Part shown: piece after piece, positions 40,546-51,984 of the stretch
How the letters are laid out: each line of letters begins with the position of its first letter
How positions within the stretch are numbered: the first letter of the stretch is position 1
Assembly (NCBI GenBank): GCA_951804985.1
Contig: OX638135.1
Coordinates: 37,657,024 to 37,721,023, forward strand
Direction of reading: 5' to 3'
From: Dryomyza anilis
Lineage: Eukaryota > Arthropoda > Insecta > Diptera > Dryomyzidae
Length of the DNA stretch: 64,000 nt
The notes under the pieces: generated by a model
The model's input: only the letters and a program-made list of their open reading frames with translations
Told to the model about the DNA's origin: nothing
The model's database searches: none
Program-made: the position numbers and the translations under genes

Positions 40546-41800
40546 AAGGAGTGCGTCATTAGAAATGTGTGCATCGAAAAATAAAAATATCTCAGTAACC
40601 ACTTTGTCAATTTTCAAAAAGTTAACATTTTATCAAAGTAAATTTTATTCATAGTAATTATAAAAAAAAATACAAAGAAATAATTAATCAATGATAAAAT
40701 TATTAACTTTTTCTGCAACTCCTATCATTAGGGCCTTCGCAGTCTCTTCCTCGATCCTTTGGCTTGCAGCACACCATTGACGTCCTTAGATACCCATTTG
40801 GTGGTCTTCATTCCCTTTTTACCAGAGCCCAATATCTCTCGATTTGCCGGAGCTCTGGGCAATTCAGTGGGTTCGCTTCTCTAGGGACAAACATTAAATT
40901 ATTTTTCTGGTACCAATCCAAGACAGCTTTACTGTAGTGACACGAAGCAAGATCAGGCCAAAAAAAGGTAAACACTTCCTGTTGTCTTAAAAATGGTAGA
41001 AGTCTCTTCTGTAAGCACTCCTTCAAATATATTTCCGTGTTAATTGTCCCAGTGATCACGAAAAATTTGCTTCGTTTGCCACAACTACAAATTGCTTGCC
41101 ACACGAGACATTTTCTTGGAAACTTTGCTCTTCTTTGGGTCTTAAATTTATCCGGGACATTTCCTCTAGCATCGGCAACATAAAATTCTTGGCCAGGAAG
41201 CTGAGAAAAGTCATCCATAGTCATCAATAATGCAACATTCGTACTTTTTCACAAAATTGTTTTTAAACTTTTTACCACGCTTTTTTGCCTCAATATTTTT
41301 TGCTGCATTCCGATCTGGGACTTTTTGAACTTTATATGTCTTCAGACCAGCTTCGAGTTTCGCTCTCCGTACAAAAGACTCCGAGCATCCAACTTTGAGA
41401 GCTACATTTCGTCCTGAGAGATTCGGGTTTTTCTTCAGCACGGTAATCACCGTCTTCGCTTTGTTTCGGTCACCAGAACCTTTCTTTTTGCCTGTTCCTG
41501 GCTTCCTATCATAGCTAAGGTCCGCCTTGAACTTTTGAAGTACTTTTGATACAGTGTTCCGGTGAGCTTTTACAATTTTTGCAATCCTTTTATATGTAAA
41601 GTGAGGATTATTTCAGAAATTTTTTATAATTTCCTCACGCACTTTTTGTTCATCGCCCATTTTTTCGCTGAATAACAAACCAATTTTGCAAAAGGTACAT
41701 ACTACATATTCCGACATGTTTTTCAAACCTAACTTGAATAAAAAAATTTGTTTTGAATTGCAATGGAAAAAGCGTGCACAAGTTTCTAATGACGCACTCC

Positions 41801-41802
<2 letters not shown>
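40546..41802 (-). mobile_element. Mariner-like element between BEL-B copies
   Basis: Terminal inverted repeats are AGGAGTGCGTCATTAGAAA at both ends, continuing imperfectly to GTGCA (40546-40573 and 41775-41802). The element sits in TA-rich DNA, so a TA duplication cannot be distinguished from the tract. It encodes a broken transposase on the minus strand. Confidence 0.85.
40740..41660 (-). pseudogene. Tc1/mariner-superfamily transposase
   Basis: The ATG at 41660 opens MGDEQKVREEIIKNF, followed by an in-frame stop. Then come helix-turn-helix-like segments (KIVKAHRNTVSKVLQK and LKVGCSESFVRRAKLEAGLK). The catalytic domain shows the first Asp in CIIDD (next to a frameshift at about 41215-41225) and the second in FFWPDLASCHYSKAVLDWY. 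NCPELRQIERYWALVK holds the Glu. I count 37 residues between the second Asp and the Glu, the ITmD37E-type spacing. A further frame change follows KRE. It is not functional. Confidence 0.8.

Positions 41803-41859
<57 letters not shown>
41803..41859. repeat. (AT)n tract between mariner and BEL-B3
   Basis: A pure dinucleotide run. It begins at the mariner TIR and ends exactly where BEL-B3 is truncated inside ORF3. Confidence 0.92.
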
Positions 41860-41862
<3 letters not shown>

Positions 41863-41865
41863 GGG

Positions 41866-42512
41866 TTGATTAAAGCCCGTACGAAATGCCAGTCACTTCC
41901 TTGGTAAATTTTTACCGTGGTAGTGGGGATAAGGGTCTGTTTTGATAACAAAAAAGTGGCAGCTATGGGTGTGCGGCGGCTCGAAACATCCACGGCATGA
42001 TCTGCTTGTCGTAACCGTGGATGGCCATGCAAAGTCGTTTGATGTTTTGCATGAAATACTGCGCATTTTTGATGGCTGGTGCATTGGGTTGAGCGATGTG
42101 ATCGAGCCAGACAGTTCGTACAATATCTGAGTCTGACCACAGTGTCATACTTATCAGTCAGATTCATATTGACGAATTTCGAGCATGTCAGTAGCCTGTG
42201 ATCCTTTTTGCAGATCCCGCAGGCTACATGACGGTACACAATACGGGTTGAGCTTTGATAGGAGCGGGAAATGCCGTGTCTGTTGTCATCGCGGTTATTG
42301 TTGTTGCGATGCTCCTTGTTGTCACTCGAGCGCCTGCTGGTTTCATTGGTACGCCTGGCGGTCGTGTTGCGTCTGACGGTGTTGGACCTTACGTTGTTGT
42401 TGCGCTTAACGTGGTGGTTGCGCTTGACGTTGTTGCGTCTTTCGTCAGCCCTTTTCTCGCCGTGTTTATCTCCGGCTTTCCTTTTGGCGCTGAAGTTGGT
42501 GTTTGGTGTCAT
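41866..42512 (-). pseudogene. BEL-B3 ORF3, truncated
   Basis: Nearly identical to the start of BEL-B2 ORF3: the same ATG context and upstream AG (minus strand, 42518-42519), basic Arg/Asn-rich amino end, CGICKKDHRLLTC and YCTNCLARSHRSTQC. The next motif reads CAVFHAKHQTTLH, with one Cys changed to Phe. It stays open further than BEL-B2, through knuckles and WHFVRALINPT in one frame. It is then truncated at 41866 by the AT tract, whose translation gives a meaningless Ile-Tyr run. Confidence 0.8.
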
Positions 42513-42599
42513 GGTAACTGTAAATAAAGAGGGTAAAAATACAATTGGGCTTACTATGGCTGGGTTAGGGTATGTTTATTGGGTTGACGGCAGAACTAC

Positions 42600-43726
42600 T
42601 ACTTTTGCAATGGGTCTTGTAGTAGTTCCCTTAGCCGTTCGAATTTCTGCTACGCAGTCCTAGCGTCAGAGCCTGAAAACACTTTCATGACTCGACCTAA
42701 GCTCCATTCGTGCGGGGGAAAATTTTCGTTTCGAATGACCACGAGATCATCGACTTCTACATTTCTCTGCGGGTACTTTCATTTGTATCGTTTGTGGAGT
42801 TCCTAGAGATACTCATCTTTCCATCGACGACAAAAATGATGATGCAGAATACTGAGTTTTTGCCATCGGTTTATGGTGCTCAACGAGGAGTCATTTAAAT
42901 CAGGCTCTGCTGTCAATAATGGACTGCCTATTAAAAAATGTCCAGGGGTTAATGGGTTCAAATCATTTGGATTTTCGCTTGAAGGACTCAAGGGTCGTGA
43001 GTTTAGGCAACCTTCAATATTGGCGAGTAGGGTCGAAATTTCCTCAAATGTAAATCGTTGATTTGGAGATACCTTCTTAACATGGGTCTTGAAACTTTTT
43101 ACTCTGGCTTCCCATAGTCCACCCATGTGCGTAGCTCCTGGGGGAATAAAATGCCACATAATATCTTGATGACTGTAGTTGGTAACAATTTGGGTTTGGA
43201 GTGTCTTCAAAAATTCTTGCCGATCCTTCTTCAGCATTTGTGCGGCTCCTACGAAGTTTGTCCCATTACCTGAATAAAGGGCGGCAGGGCATCCGCGCCT
43301 CGAAAAAAATCTAGAAAATACCGCTAGGAACGCTTAGGTCGAAAGACCACTCACTGGTTCGAGATGTACGGCCTTCGTTGCGAAGCAAACAAAAACGCAG
43401 ACATTGCCTTTGGTTAATAAACATGCACGTCCGGTGTAGTTTTTGACTTCGATGGGTCCTGCGAAATCAATTCCTGTGTTGGTAAATGGACGTGTGAGTG
43501 TCGTGTGTTCAGGTGGCAATGCAGCCATTATTTGGGTCTGTTGCTTATTTTTATGCAACACGCATACCTTGCATTTGTGTATCGTGGTTTTGATTATGGT
43601 CTTGAGTTTCGGAATCCAAAACTCTGCTCGTATTAATCTCAAATCCAGCTGGTTACCACCATGAAGGGTCACAAGATGGGTCATGTGGGTCAGAAGTTGT
43701 GCAAAACGACTATGATAAGGTAACAA
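42600..43726 (-). pseudogene. BEL-B3 integrase and DUF5641-like tail
   Basis: Mirrors 38190-39300: zinc domain HKCKVCVLHKNK, NTGIDFAGP, a stop after LST, a Gly in place of the second catalytic Asp (SGNGTNFVG), and MGGLWEARVKSFKTH with Glu but a Gly-to-Arg change. The tail carries the same stops as BEL-B2. Confidence 0.87.
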
Positions 43727-43767
43727 AATTGGGTGTCGTTCATTATATGTTAAAGTTGGCGATTTTA

Positions 43768-44649
43768 CTAGGCGACCATTTGCTCATGTCTAGAAAGGAA
43801 TTTAGGGTCAAAATTGAGCTTTTTGATGAAATTTGAGTTTTGTAGGGAAGTGTCGAGTACTCCTCTGCAAACAATTTTTGTTGGCTTAAAATTATAAGCC
43901 TGTCTCGTGAATGTCATTAAAAGTCGCCTGGAGGGTGATGAATTTCTGTAAAATCGAAATACATATGCTAAAACGCGTAACGCTCTTGGCAACGATGAAA
44001 ATCGTTCCAATAAATCTAATTGAGTTGTAATGGAAAATGACTTAATGGATTTTAAGTCTATGGTCGTTTCAATTGGGTCTTTGGACGTATGCCAATTTTG
44101 TTCGGTTTCCTGAAGCCATGTGGGTCCATTCCACCAAAATTGATATTCTTTTAATTCCAGTGCGGAGCAACCGCGACTGGCAACGTCTGCCGGGTTCTCA
44201 TGTGAGTCTACGTGGTGCCAGTTATTGACCTCGACCTTCTCCATGATGGTAGCAACACGATTGGCCACAAAGGTAGCCCAAGAACAGGGTGGTTTAATTA
44301 ACCAGGCCAGGACTATGGTTGAGTCCGTCCAAAAATGGGTTCTAAATTGGGTCATATTTATTTGGGGTAAAATGGCATCGAAGAGATTAGCCAGTAAAAC
44401 AGCGCCACAGAGTTCTAGTCGTGGCAAGGATACTGTTTTTACTGGTGCTACGCGAGTTTTTGCAACTTGAAGGGTCGTGGCTACATCACCATTTGCATGG
44501 GCTGTGCGCATATATAATGCAGCCGAGTATGCTTTTTCTGAAGCATCAGAAAATTCGTGAAATGTCACAGTTGCATTTTTTGTGTATTGAGTCCATCTGG
44601 GAATTTCAATATTATTGATAGCCGCGCAGCCATCGACAAATGCTTTCAT
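43768..44649 (-). pseudogene. BEL-B3 RNase H and linker
   Basis: A 293-codon frame equivalent to 37267-38148 with all RNase H motifs (FSDASEKAYSAALY, RLELCGAVLL, WTDSTIVLAWL, NPADVASRG). A handful of residue differences from BEL-B2 are visible. It opens and closes at the same lesions as BEL-B2. Confidence 0.88.
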
Positions 44650-46562
44650 TTGTGTATAGTCAAAGGGTTAAGAGTATCATCCCAATCGGTTATAATTTTT
44701 GCGGCGACTACTGCTGGTGCAAGCCATCCCGCTGGGTCAAATAATTTGGCGATAGTTGATAAAACTTCGTGTTTTGTGTAGCCAGGTTTTTGCTCGATTG
44801 GTAAGACAATAAAAAAGAATGAGTCTTTTTTGGCCTTCCATCTAATGCCGAGGGTCTTAGCGTTGTTATGTCCAAAAGATGGTCTTTTGGAAGATCATTC
44901 AAGACTTGCTGAGTATTCGCTGTCCATTTGCGTAGTGACAATCCTGCAGACTCTAATGCGTCTATGAGTTCATCACGAGCTTTCGTAGCTTGTGTCACAT
45001 CATGTGCACCGCCTAAAGCATCGTCCACATTAGACATCTGCACAAGTCCATTTGAAACCCATTTCAAGACATACACTTCGTTTCAAAACATTTACTGTCG
45101 TTAACTCTATGCTTGAAAATCAAATGAATGTCTTGCTCACAACAACAAAGAACCAAGTACTGTCAAAACAAAACATAAGCAAAACAAAACTGAAGTGAAG
45201 AAGTCTATGATGATGTGCAATAAACATTCAAATACTGAAATGAACTGCTTATGACACCGAGTACTTAGTGCATTTTTCATTTTTTTTTATCATTCTTACT
45301 TAGAGTAAGGAATAGAGTAGGAATTTTCATTAATATTGAAATATAGAAAAAAACAAAAGGTATAAGAAAATCACATAATATTTTATATTAAGTTTTTTAT
45401 TTATCGAAAAACATTTTTTTCATTATTTAATTAATTATTTTTTTTTTTGGATATATTGCTTTTCGACCAAAGAGTTGTTTTTGTCATACAAAATTTTTTT
45501 TAACAATTTTTTTTTTTAAATATTGTTTGTTGTATTTTTTATTAACACATAAATACCAATAACAACATTACTGCCGTCAAACGAGCGTTAGATTTGTTGT
45601 TGTTTTCAATGTTCGTCTTCTCACTCGTTGCGCTCACTCGCTGCACCTACTGTATTCGTTGCATGTTCAGCGACAGTGTTGTCGTTTGTTGTATTTTTCA
45701 AAACATTGAATTTTTTGAATGGCTTGATGTTTTGACAGTGCTTGACACCAATGAAACAAATACTGAAGTGAAGTCGCTCAAAGAGACTTCACTATAATAC
45801 TGTCGATTGTCATTTGTGAAATGAATTCAAAACTGTAGAGTGCAGTAGTGCATATTTGCAGAGGAAACTTCAAAACCATTTGTGCAGATGTCTAGTCCAC
45901 ATACATACTATTTTTAAGTATGTAAGATGCACGTGGGTGAGTTGTTTGCACATCATCGGCTAATTGGTACAGGGTCCTAATTGCTAGATATGTTGCGCAA
46001 TTGACACCAAAGGTAACGGCTTGCAGCTCATAGTCTTCAATTGGGTCATCGGGCGATTTTCTAAAGATTATTCTTTGGTAGGGTCGATGGTTTGTGTCAA
46101 CGAGAATCTGACGATACATTTTTTGTATATCAGCGTTGAACACAAACCGATCGCCATTTTAAAATTAGACAGACTAAGTCAAGCTGCAGTGTGGGTCCTG
46201 TATATAAAATGTCGTTGAGACTTTTTCCGTTAGCCGTTGAGTTCGAGGCATTAAACACGACTCTTAATTTGGTCGTCACTCTATCGGGTTTTATAAAAGC
46301 ATGATGTGGCAAGTAATAATGAGAGGGGCAACTGCTTTTAGATGGTGAGTAGCTGATTTTCTTCATATGACCAAGTTCTAAATATTCTAGAATTACTTGG
46401 TCATATTCAGCTTTAAGAGTGAGTCTATTTAAAAGCGATTTTGCATTTCGCAAAAATTGGGCGAAAGCAATGTCTTGAATTTCCGATATTATTTTCTGCG
46501 GGTTTAAATGGGAGGGTCACAATATATCGGCCTGATGGTTCACGACGGGTCGTGCTTTGGAA
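44650..46562 (-). pseudogene. BEL-B3 reverse transcriptase, split by a MITE
   Basis: 45895-46562 encodes RRxPSGRYIVTLPF, KLRVVFNASNSTANGKS, FNADIQKMYRQILVDTNH and a variant FGVNCATYLAIRTL. SMYVD is then interrupted by the 864-base insertion. After it, VDDALGGAHD and the thumb (SLRKWTANTQQVLNDLPKD) continue to about 44650. One copy of the 8-base duplication falls inside the YVDD codons. Confidence 0.87.
45031..45894. mobile_element. Non-autonomous hAT-like element in BEL-B3 RT
   Basis: Terminal inverted repeats TAGACATCTGCACAA at both ends and an 8-base target duplication GTCCACAT (45023-45030 and 45895-45902). BEL-B2 shows the empty site. Eight-base duplications are the hallmark of hAT (also P and others). 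The interior is AT-rich with tcatt/aacgagcg words and no transposase-like ORF. Confidence 0.88.
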
Positions 46563-47846
46563 ATTCAGTCAGTTCGCAACTTTTTGTTGGAGTGGCAGAT
46601 ACAGTCTGGCTGAGCCCAGTAACCTGCGCGTAAACATCCTGCGTCGGTAGCTCCAATTGCTTTCTCAGCTTGTCTGAAATAAAGGTTGCTTCAGATCCAG
46701 AGATTCGATGAGAGCATGCATCATTCGCGAGTTGCCATTGTGTCCCACGTTGACCATTGCAATACCTAGAAGATTTTTTCTCATATTGCTGGCCGGGTCG
46801 CTTGGAATTGGGTGAGAAGTGGACTGTATAATTGTGAATGCTTGGCGAGTGGGTCCTGACTGGTGAGTTGCAGCTCCCGTCTGTCCATTGCTGCCTGAAG
46901 GTTGATCTGTTTCAGTGTCTGGGGTCCTATGCGGAAACGAGTTGTGTCTTTTATTGCAGAATTTACAACTAAAAGTACTCTTGCAATCCTTCAAGCTATG
47001 AGATACCGCTAGACAGTTAAAACAACATCCCGTTCTTTCCACTGTGGTATTTCTCTCATCATCATTCATGGCAAGCCATCGAAGCCTTAATATCGCCAAC
47101 TGATTCTAGGGTCTTAAATTTATGGGTTAAGAATGAATCAAATTCCTTCCACGAAGGCATAGCTGATGTGTCTTCTATTCTATATATGTTTACAAATTTT
47201 TCTAAGGTTTCTTTGGGTAATTTTGTAGAACACAGATATACTATAATAGGGTCCCAGCTTTCTGTGTCTATTTGTAGGGTCTTTAATGAACAAATACAGT
47301 TATTTACTGTTCTTTGTAGTTGTTTAACAGAGCTACCAGAATCTGAAATAACTACTGGTAAGTTAAAAAGGGTCTTTAGCTGAGCATTTACCTGCATACG
47401 AATATTCTCATATTGATCTATGAGATTTTGCCACGCCATGAAAAATCCATTGTGAGAGACGTATTTTTGACAATATCTTTTGCTTCTCCGCGGGTCTTTT
47501 GGTTGAGGTGAAATAATTTTTCCACGTTGCTCAACCTGGTGTTATTCACATATAAAGCCGTAAACATAATCACCGTGAAAAAGATCTGTGTCACATGGAG
47601 GCAATTTTAAGAAGGGGTCGAAGCTTCCGTTGCCTTTACCGGGTTTGGGGTCCTAATTGTCTCCAAATGTTCCGTAATGGACGATAAACAACGAAGATAG
47701 GCAGTATACGTTTTCCTGTATTTCGCCTTCAACTTATCCTTGTCCACCGGTGCTTGTGGGTCTTCAGGAGCTTCTCTCACCATCTCGTTTGCAACCTGTA
47801 ATTTATCCCATAGATAACTGAGCTGCTTCCGTTGAATATCCAACAT
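46563..47846 (-). pseudogene. BEL-B3 gag, zinc knuckles and protease
   Basis: A plausible ATG at 47846 gives MLDIQRKQLSYLWDKLQVAN and a helical amino domain. LFHLNQKTRGEAKDIVKNTS and the region around DTESWDPIIVYLC follow (DUF1759-like). Knuckles include CCFNCLAVSHSLKDC and CKFCNKRHNSFPH. The protease start reads MMHALIES and is frameshifted before the rest of the domain. It then meets RRxPSGRYIV of RT by deletion at about 46562. This gives the Gag amino end that BEL-A2 lacks. Confidence 0.82.
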
Positions 47847-47955
47847 GGCTGCACTTATGTCCTTCGCTGGGGTTTCGGAATGGGTCAATTCACATTCTAA
47901 TATGTCATTAGCAAAATGAACAAATTAATTTTGTTGAGGGTTTACTGCAGCGCCG

Positions 47956-48596
<641 letters not shown>

Positions 48597-48598
48597 CT

Positions 48599-49165
48599 GC
48601 CCTCCACCTAAATCTGTTCGTCCCGTACAGATGGTAATCCTCTCTCTCTGTATACGGCACTAACCTTTCTAAATGTACTACTTTCATTTTTCGTCTGACG
48701 CCTGTAGTATTCTGAATCCGATACACAATGTCATTTATCCTTTTAATTATCCTGTACGGTCCTTCCCGGTGTGTTTGTAGTTTTGGATTTATCAAATTCA
48801 CTCGCGGCGGGCTACAAAGCATTACCAGATCTCCTTCCTTAAACCCCTCAGAGTTTGCTCTCAAGTCGTATCTGGACTTTATCTTACTACTGTATCCTCT
48901 GCCTTAAGGACTGATGCAACTCGTCTCGGTCTTCACTTTTTCTCTTTTGCAAAACACTTTTTGGAATCGGCTTTTGCCCATCCATTACAGTACGTTCGCA
49001 ATGTGCTCCTACGTTGTATTGATTTATCTTACCGCAACTTCTGACGGGTTTTCTTTTTGCGGATACACATTGCTTACATCTGTGAATCCAATAGGCAACT
49101 GACTTCTGATATCCGACCCAATAGAAACGTTTTCTGACTTCTTCAACCGTTTTATTAATGCTCAA
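48599..49165 (-). pseudogene. Gypsy-2B integrase remnants
   Basis: 48887-49165 retains the zinc domain (INKTVEEVRKRFYWVGY, CKQCVSAK) up to the first part of the core (AHCERTVMDG). It then jumps to a segment equivalent to the post-core region of Gypsy-2A. 48541-48864 holds the carboxyl part (GPYRIIKRINDIVYRIQ). The DDE core is deleted. The last codons overlap the LTR. Confidence 0.82.
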
Positions 49166-49419
49166 GTGACATCCATTGGAACCACAGCCCTGCTTATTGA
49201 ACTGTTAGATTCTAACTCTTTCCATAATGGCTTTCTTTGTTGTTCCTTGAACGTCCTAATTTTTGTGATGTCGGGGTCCTTCTTTTGATCATTTCGTATT
49301 TGCTCTAGAGTCCATTGATCATCTGCCATGACATTTAACGAACGAATGTGAATTATGTTCGTCTTCTCTTCTTCCGTCGAGCATTCTCTGGATTCCATTT
49401 TACACACTCGTGCCGACAC
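49162..49419 (-). pseudogene. Gypsy-2B RNase H-integrase linker
   Basis: VCKMESRECSTEEEKTNIIH and WTLEQIRNDQKKDPDITKIR match the linker after GNADALSRPP in Gypsy-2A. It overlaps the gag frame because the deletion fused them. Confidence 0.75.
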
Positions 49420-50840
49420 AGTGTCCGAATGCCATGATGTTCCCTGGCGTTATTTTGGCCATCCTCAGGTCTCTTTTCTGGTCGGTATCCTTTAGGTGGT
49501 TGCAGAGTTACACATTTACGTCTATCACGACAGTCGCGTGCCATATGCCCATATATTCCGCAATTGTAGCATTTACCTTTCAATTGTGTGTTTCCGTTGG
49601 CAGCATAATGTTCGGATTTAACACTGGCTTTGGGCGCTCTACTTACTCCTTGACATACATTTTCTCTCTCCTCATCTAGTACACGTTTCTCCATCGCTGG
49701 TCGGCACAATGTAGACGCTATCTCCTGCGTAAGCGCTGTGGTGACCGTTTCCATAAATGTCGCCTTTGGGTTAGTCATTGTTGCACGTTTTGTCTCAGGA
49801 TCGCGTATACTATCAACAAACGCTTCGATCTTGCACTTTTCTATGAAATCACTCGTTGAATCTGCATACGACAAATGCGCAAGCCTCTCGACGTCCGCTG
49901 CATACGCCTGCAATGTTTCACCATTTCTTTGCATTTAGTTCCATTCTGTAGATTTGCTTCATGTGATCACTGCCATATTTTCGCTGCAGTGCAGCCATAA
50001 CCGCTAAATAACTGTTTCGATCACTTTCTGGAACAGTCTGCAATACTTCGGCTGCGCCTCCTTTAAGCGCCACGATAAGTGCGGCTACGCTGTCCTCATT
50101 ATTCCATCGATTACTTACAGCCGTGGTCTCAAATTGCAGCTTGAAAATGTTGAACGCTGTGATTCCTTCGTAAATCGGCGATTTTAGCCTCGTACCACTA
50201 ACAACATGCTGTGTAGGTCCATTTATCTGCAACACGTGCAAATCTTTTTTTATTTCCTGGATTTCTTTGTCTATACCATTTTCCAATCTTTGAATTTTAT
50301 CATCAACATCATTTATATGCGCTTCAAGTTCATTTACTTTGCCATGTAGTGTATTAGAAACTTCCAGAAGCTGCTTAGAATGTTCTTGACGTTGTTCAGA
50401 ATTTTTCTTAAGTTTCTGTTCTATTTTATTAGCATTTTCTACAAGTTCGTGCTTCATGTCTAATTTGAGCTGATTTGAATTTTCTTGAAGTTTCTGTTCC
50501 ATTCTGGTCGAATTTTCTTGGAGCTGTTTTGAATTTTCTAGAAGTTTCTGTTCCATTTTGTTGGCATTTTCTTGAAATTGTTTTGAATTTTCTAGAAATT
50601 TTTGATCTAATTTGTTGGAATTTTCTTGAAGCTGTTGTTGTATTGCTCCGTGTCCACACTTTTCGACGACGCTGTTGCAGCTTCCACATCAAACTCGTGC
50701 TCTGCGAGGTCAATGCCTTGATTATCTAATTCTTCCATTAGACGCTTTTGTAGCTCTACTTTCGTACCTACAGTTAGAAGATTATGAATCGCCAGCTCCT
50801 TCTTTAGCTGGTCGACTTTAAGTTGTTCGAATTTAACCAT
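49353..50840 (-). pseudogene. Gypsy-2B gag with SAP motif and coiled coil
   Basis: An ATG at 50840 opens MVKFEQLKVDQLKKELAIHN, a SAP-like helix-extended-helix motif (residues about 5-40). Next is a coiled-coil region of roughly four 18-residue repeats of the type MEQKLLENSKQLQENSTR, followed by KVNELEAHINDVDDKIQRLE. Then comes a Gypsy capsid-like domain: LKSPIYEGITAFNIFKLQFE, ALIVALKGGAAEVLQ and LAVMAALQRKYGS. Last is a CCHC knuckle, KCYNCGIYGHMARDC. Frameshifts occur at about 50640 and 49925. The order fits mdg3/412-type Gags. It is nearly complete, but pol is deleted behind it. Confidence 0.83.
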
Positions 50841-50851
50841 TTTGTATCACA

Positions 50852-50869
50852 ATCCCACTTCTGACACCA
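50852..50869 (-). promoter_or_regulatory. Gypsy-2B primer-binding site, tRNA-Leu-like
   Basis: The minus strand has TGGTGTCAGAAGTGGGAT one base after the 5' LTR. It is complementary to the conserved 3' end of insect tRNA-Leu (recalled, not searched), as in mdg3-type Gypsy elements. Confidence 0.7.
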
Positions 50870-50870
50870 A

Positions 50871-51341
<471 letters not shown>

Positions 51342-51353
51342 GTGGGTATTGTA

Positions 51354-51912
51354 TTAATGTGAACAGGATCCGGAAAGCGTCCAACCGAATATGGTGTTTT
51401 GAGCAACTGGGAGGCCGCCAGTGCTTGGAATAACCCCAGCCTTACCTATTTTTGGACCATAGCAGCAAGGATCAAGGATACTGAGGTTGATTGGTAAAAG
51501 TTCGGATCGGCCAATACCAAGTTGGAAAAATTGGCTTTAACGGAAGCATCTAACGATTTCGATGGTATTTTCGAAACAATTCGACTATCCACTTTCATAG
51601 TTGCTTCGATTTTGATATTTAGATCGGAATGAGCACGAATTGTCACAGCGCAGATCTAGTCATCGCCAAACTTAGTCATTTTAAGTTTGAATTGGTCAAT
51701 AAGGATTCTTGCGTAGTCCTGGCAGTAGTGACAGCCGGTTCGACTAAAACAAGAACCACGAGAATGTTGATGTGCGAGGCAGTTAGAGCAATATTTGTGT
51801 AGCAGTTCTGTAGAGCGTGTGTACGTCCGCAGAGTCGGCATTGAAAAGACCGCACATTTGAATACCGATCTGTTGCGCATCGGATAAGGGCGTTGTTGTT
51901 TGAGTTTGACAT
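51354..51912 (-). pseudogene. BEL-C ORF3: knuckle/protease-like protein
   Basis: An ATG at 51912 opens MSNSNNNALIRCATDRYSNV, then FQCRLCGRTHALQNC (CCHC). After a frameshift comes YCSNCLAHQHSRGSC (CCHC), then GCHYC as the start of a third. The protease-like part is shortened: RILIDQF retains an Asp but not DSG. VTIRAHSDLNIKIEATMKVD and LVLADPNFYQSTSVSLIL follow, then [18 protein letters not shown] and a TAA at 51354-51356. The end point after FGWTLSG is the same as in BEL-A2 and BEL-B2. Confidence 0.75.
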
Positions 51913-51918
51913 TATAAG

Positions 51919-51931
51919 CTATAGGAAAAAT
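51919..51931 (-). promoter_or_regulatory. Candidate 3' splice site before ORF3 of BEL-C
   Basis: The minus strand reads aatttttcctatag then cttata ATG; the AG is at 51920-51919, six bases before the ATG. A long T-rich tract lies further upstream. Confidence 0.55.
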
Positions 51932-51984
51932 TTAGTGAAAAAAAATAGGAACAAAAATGTTTTATAAAGAAATGAGATGAGCTA

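Noticed and set aside
45594..45797. 67-codon ORF within the hAT-like element as a transposase remnant
   Set aside because: No hAT motif, low complexity, Cys/Phe/Val-rich; the element is non-autonomous.
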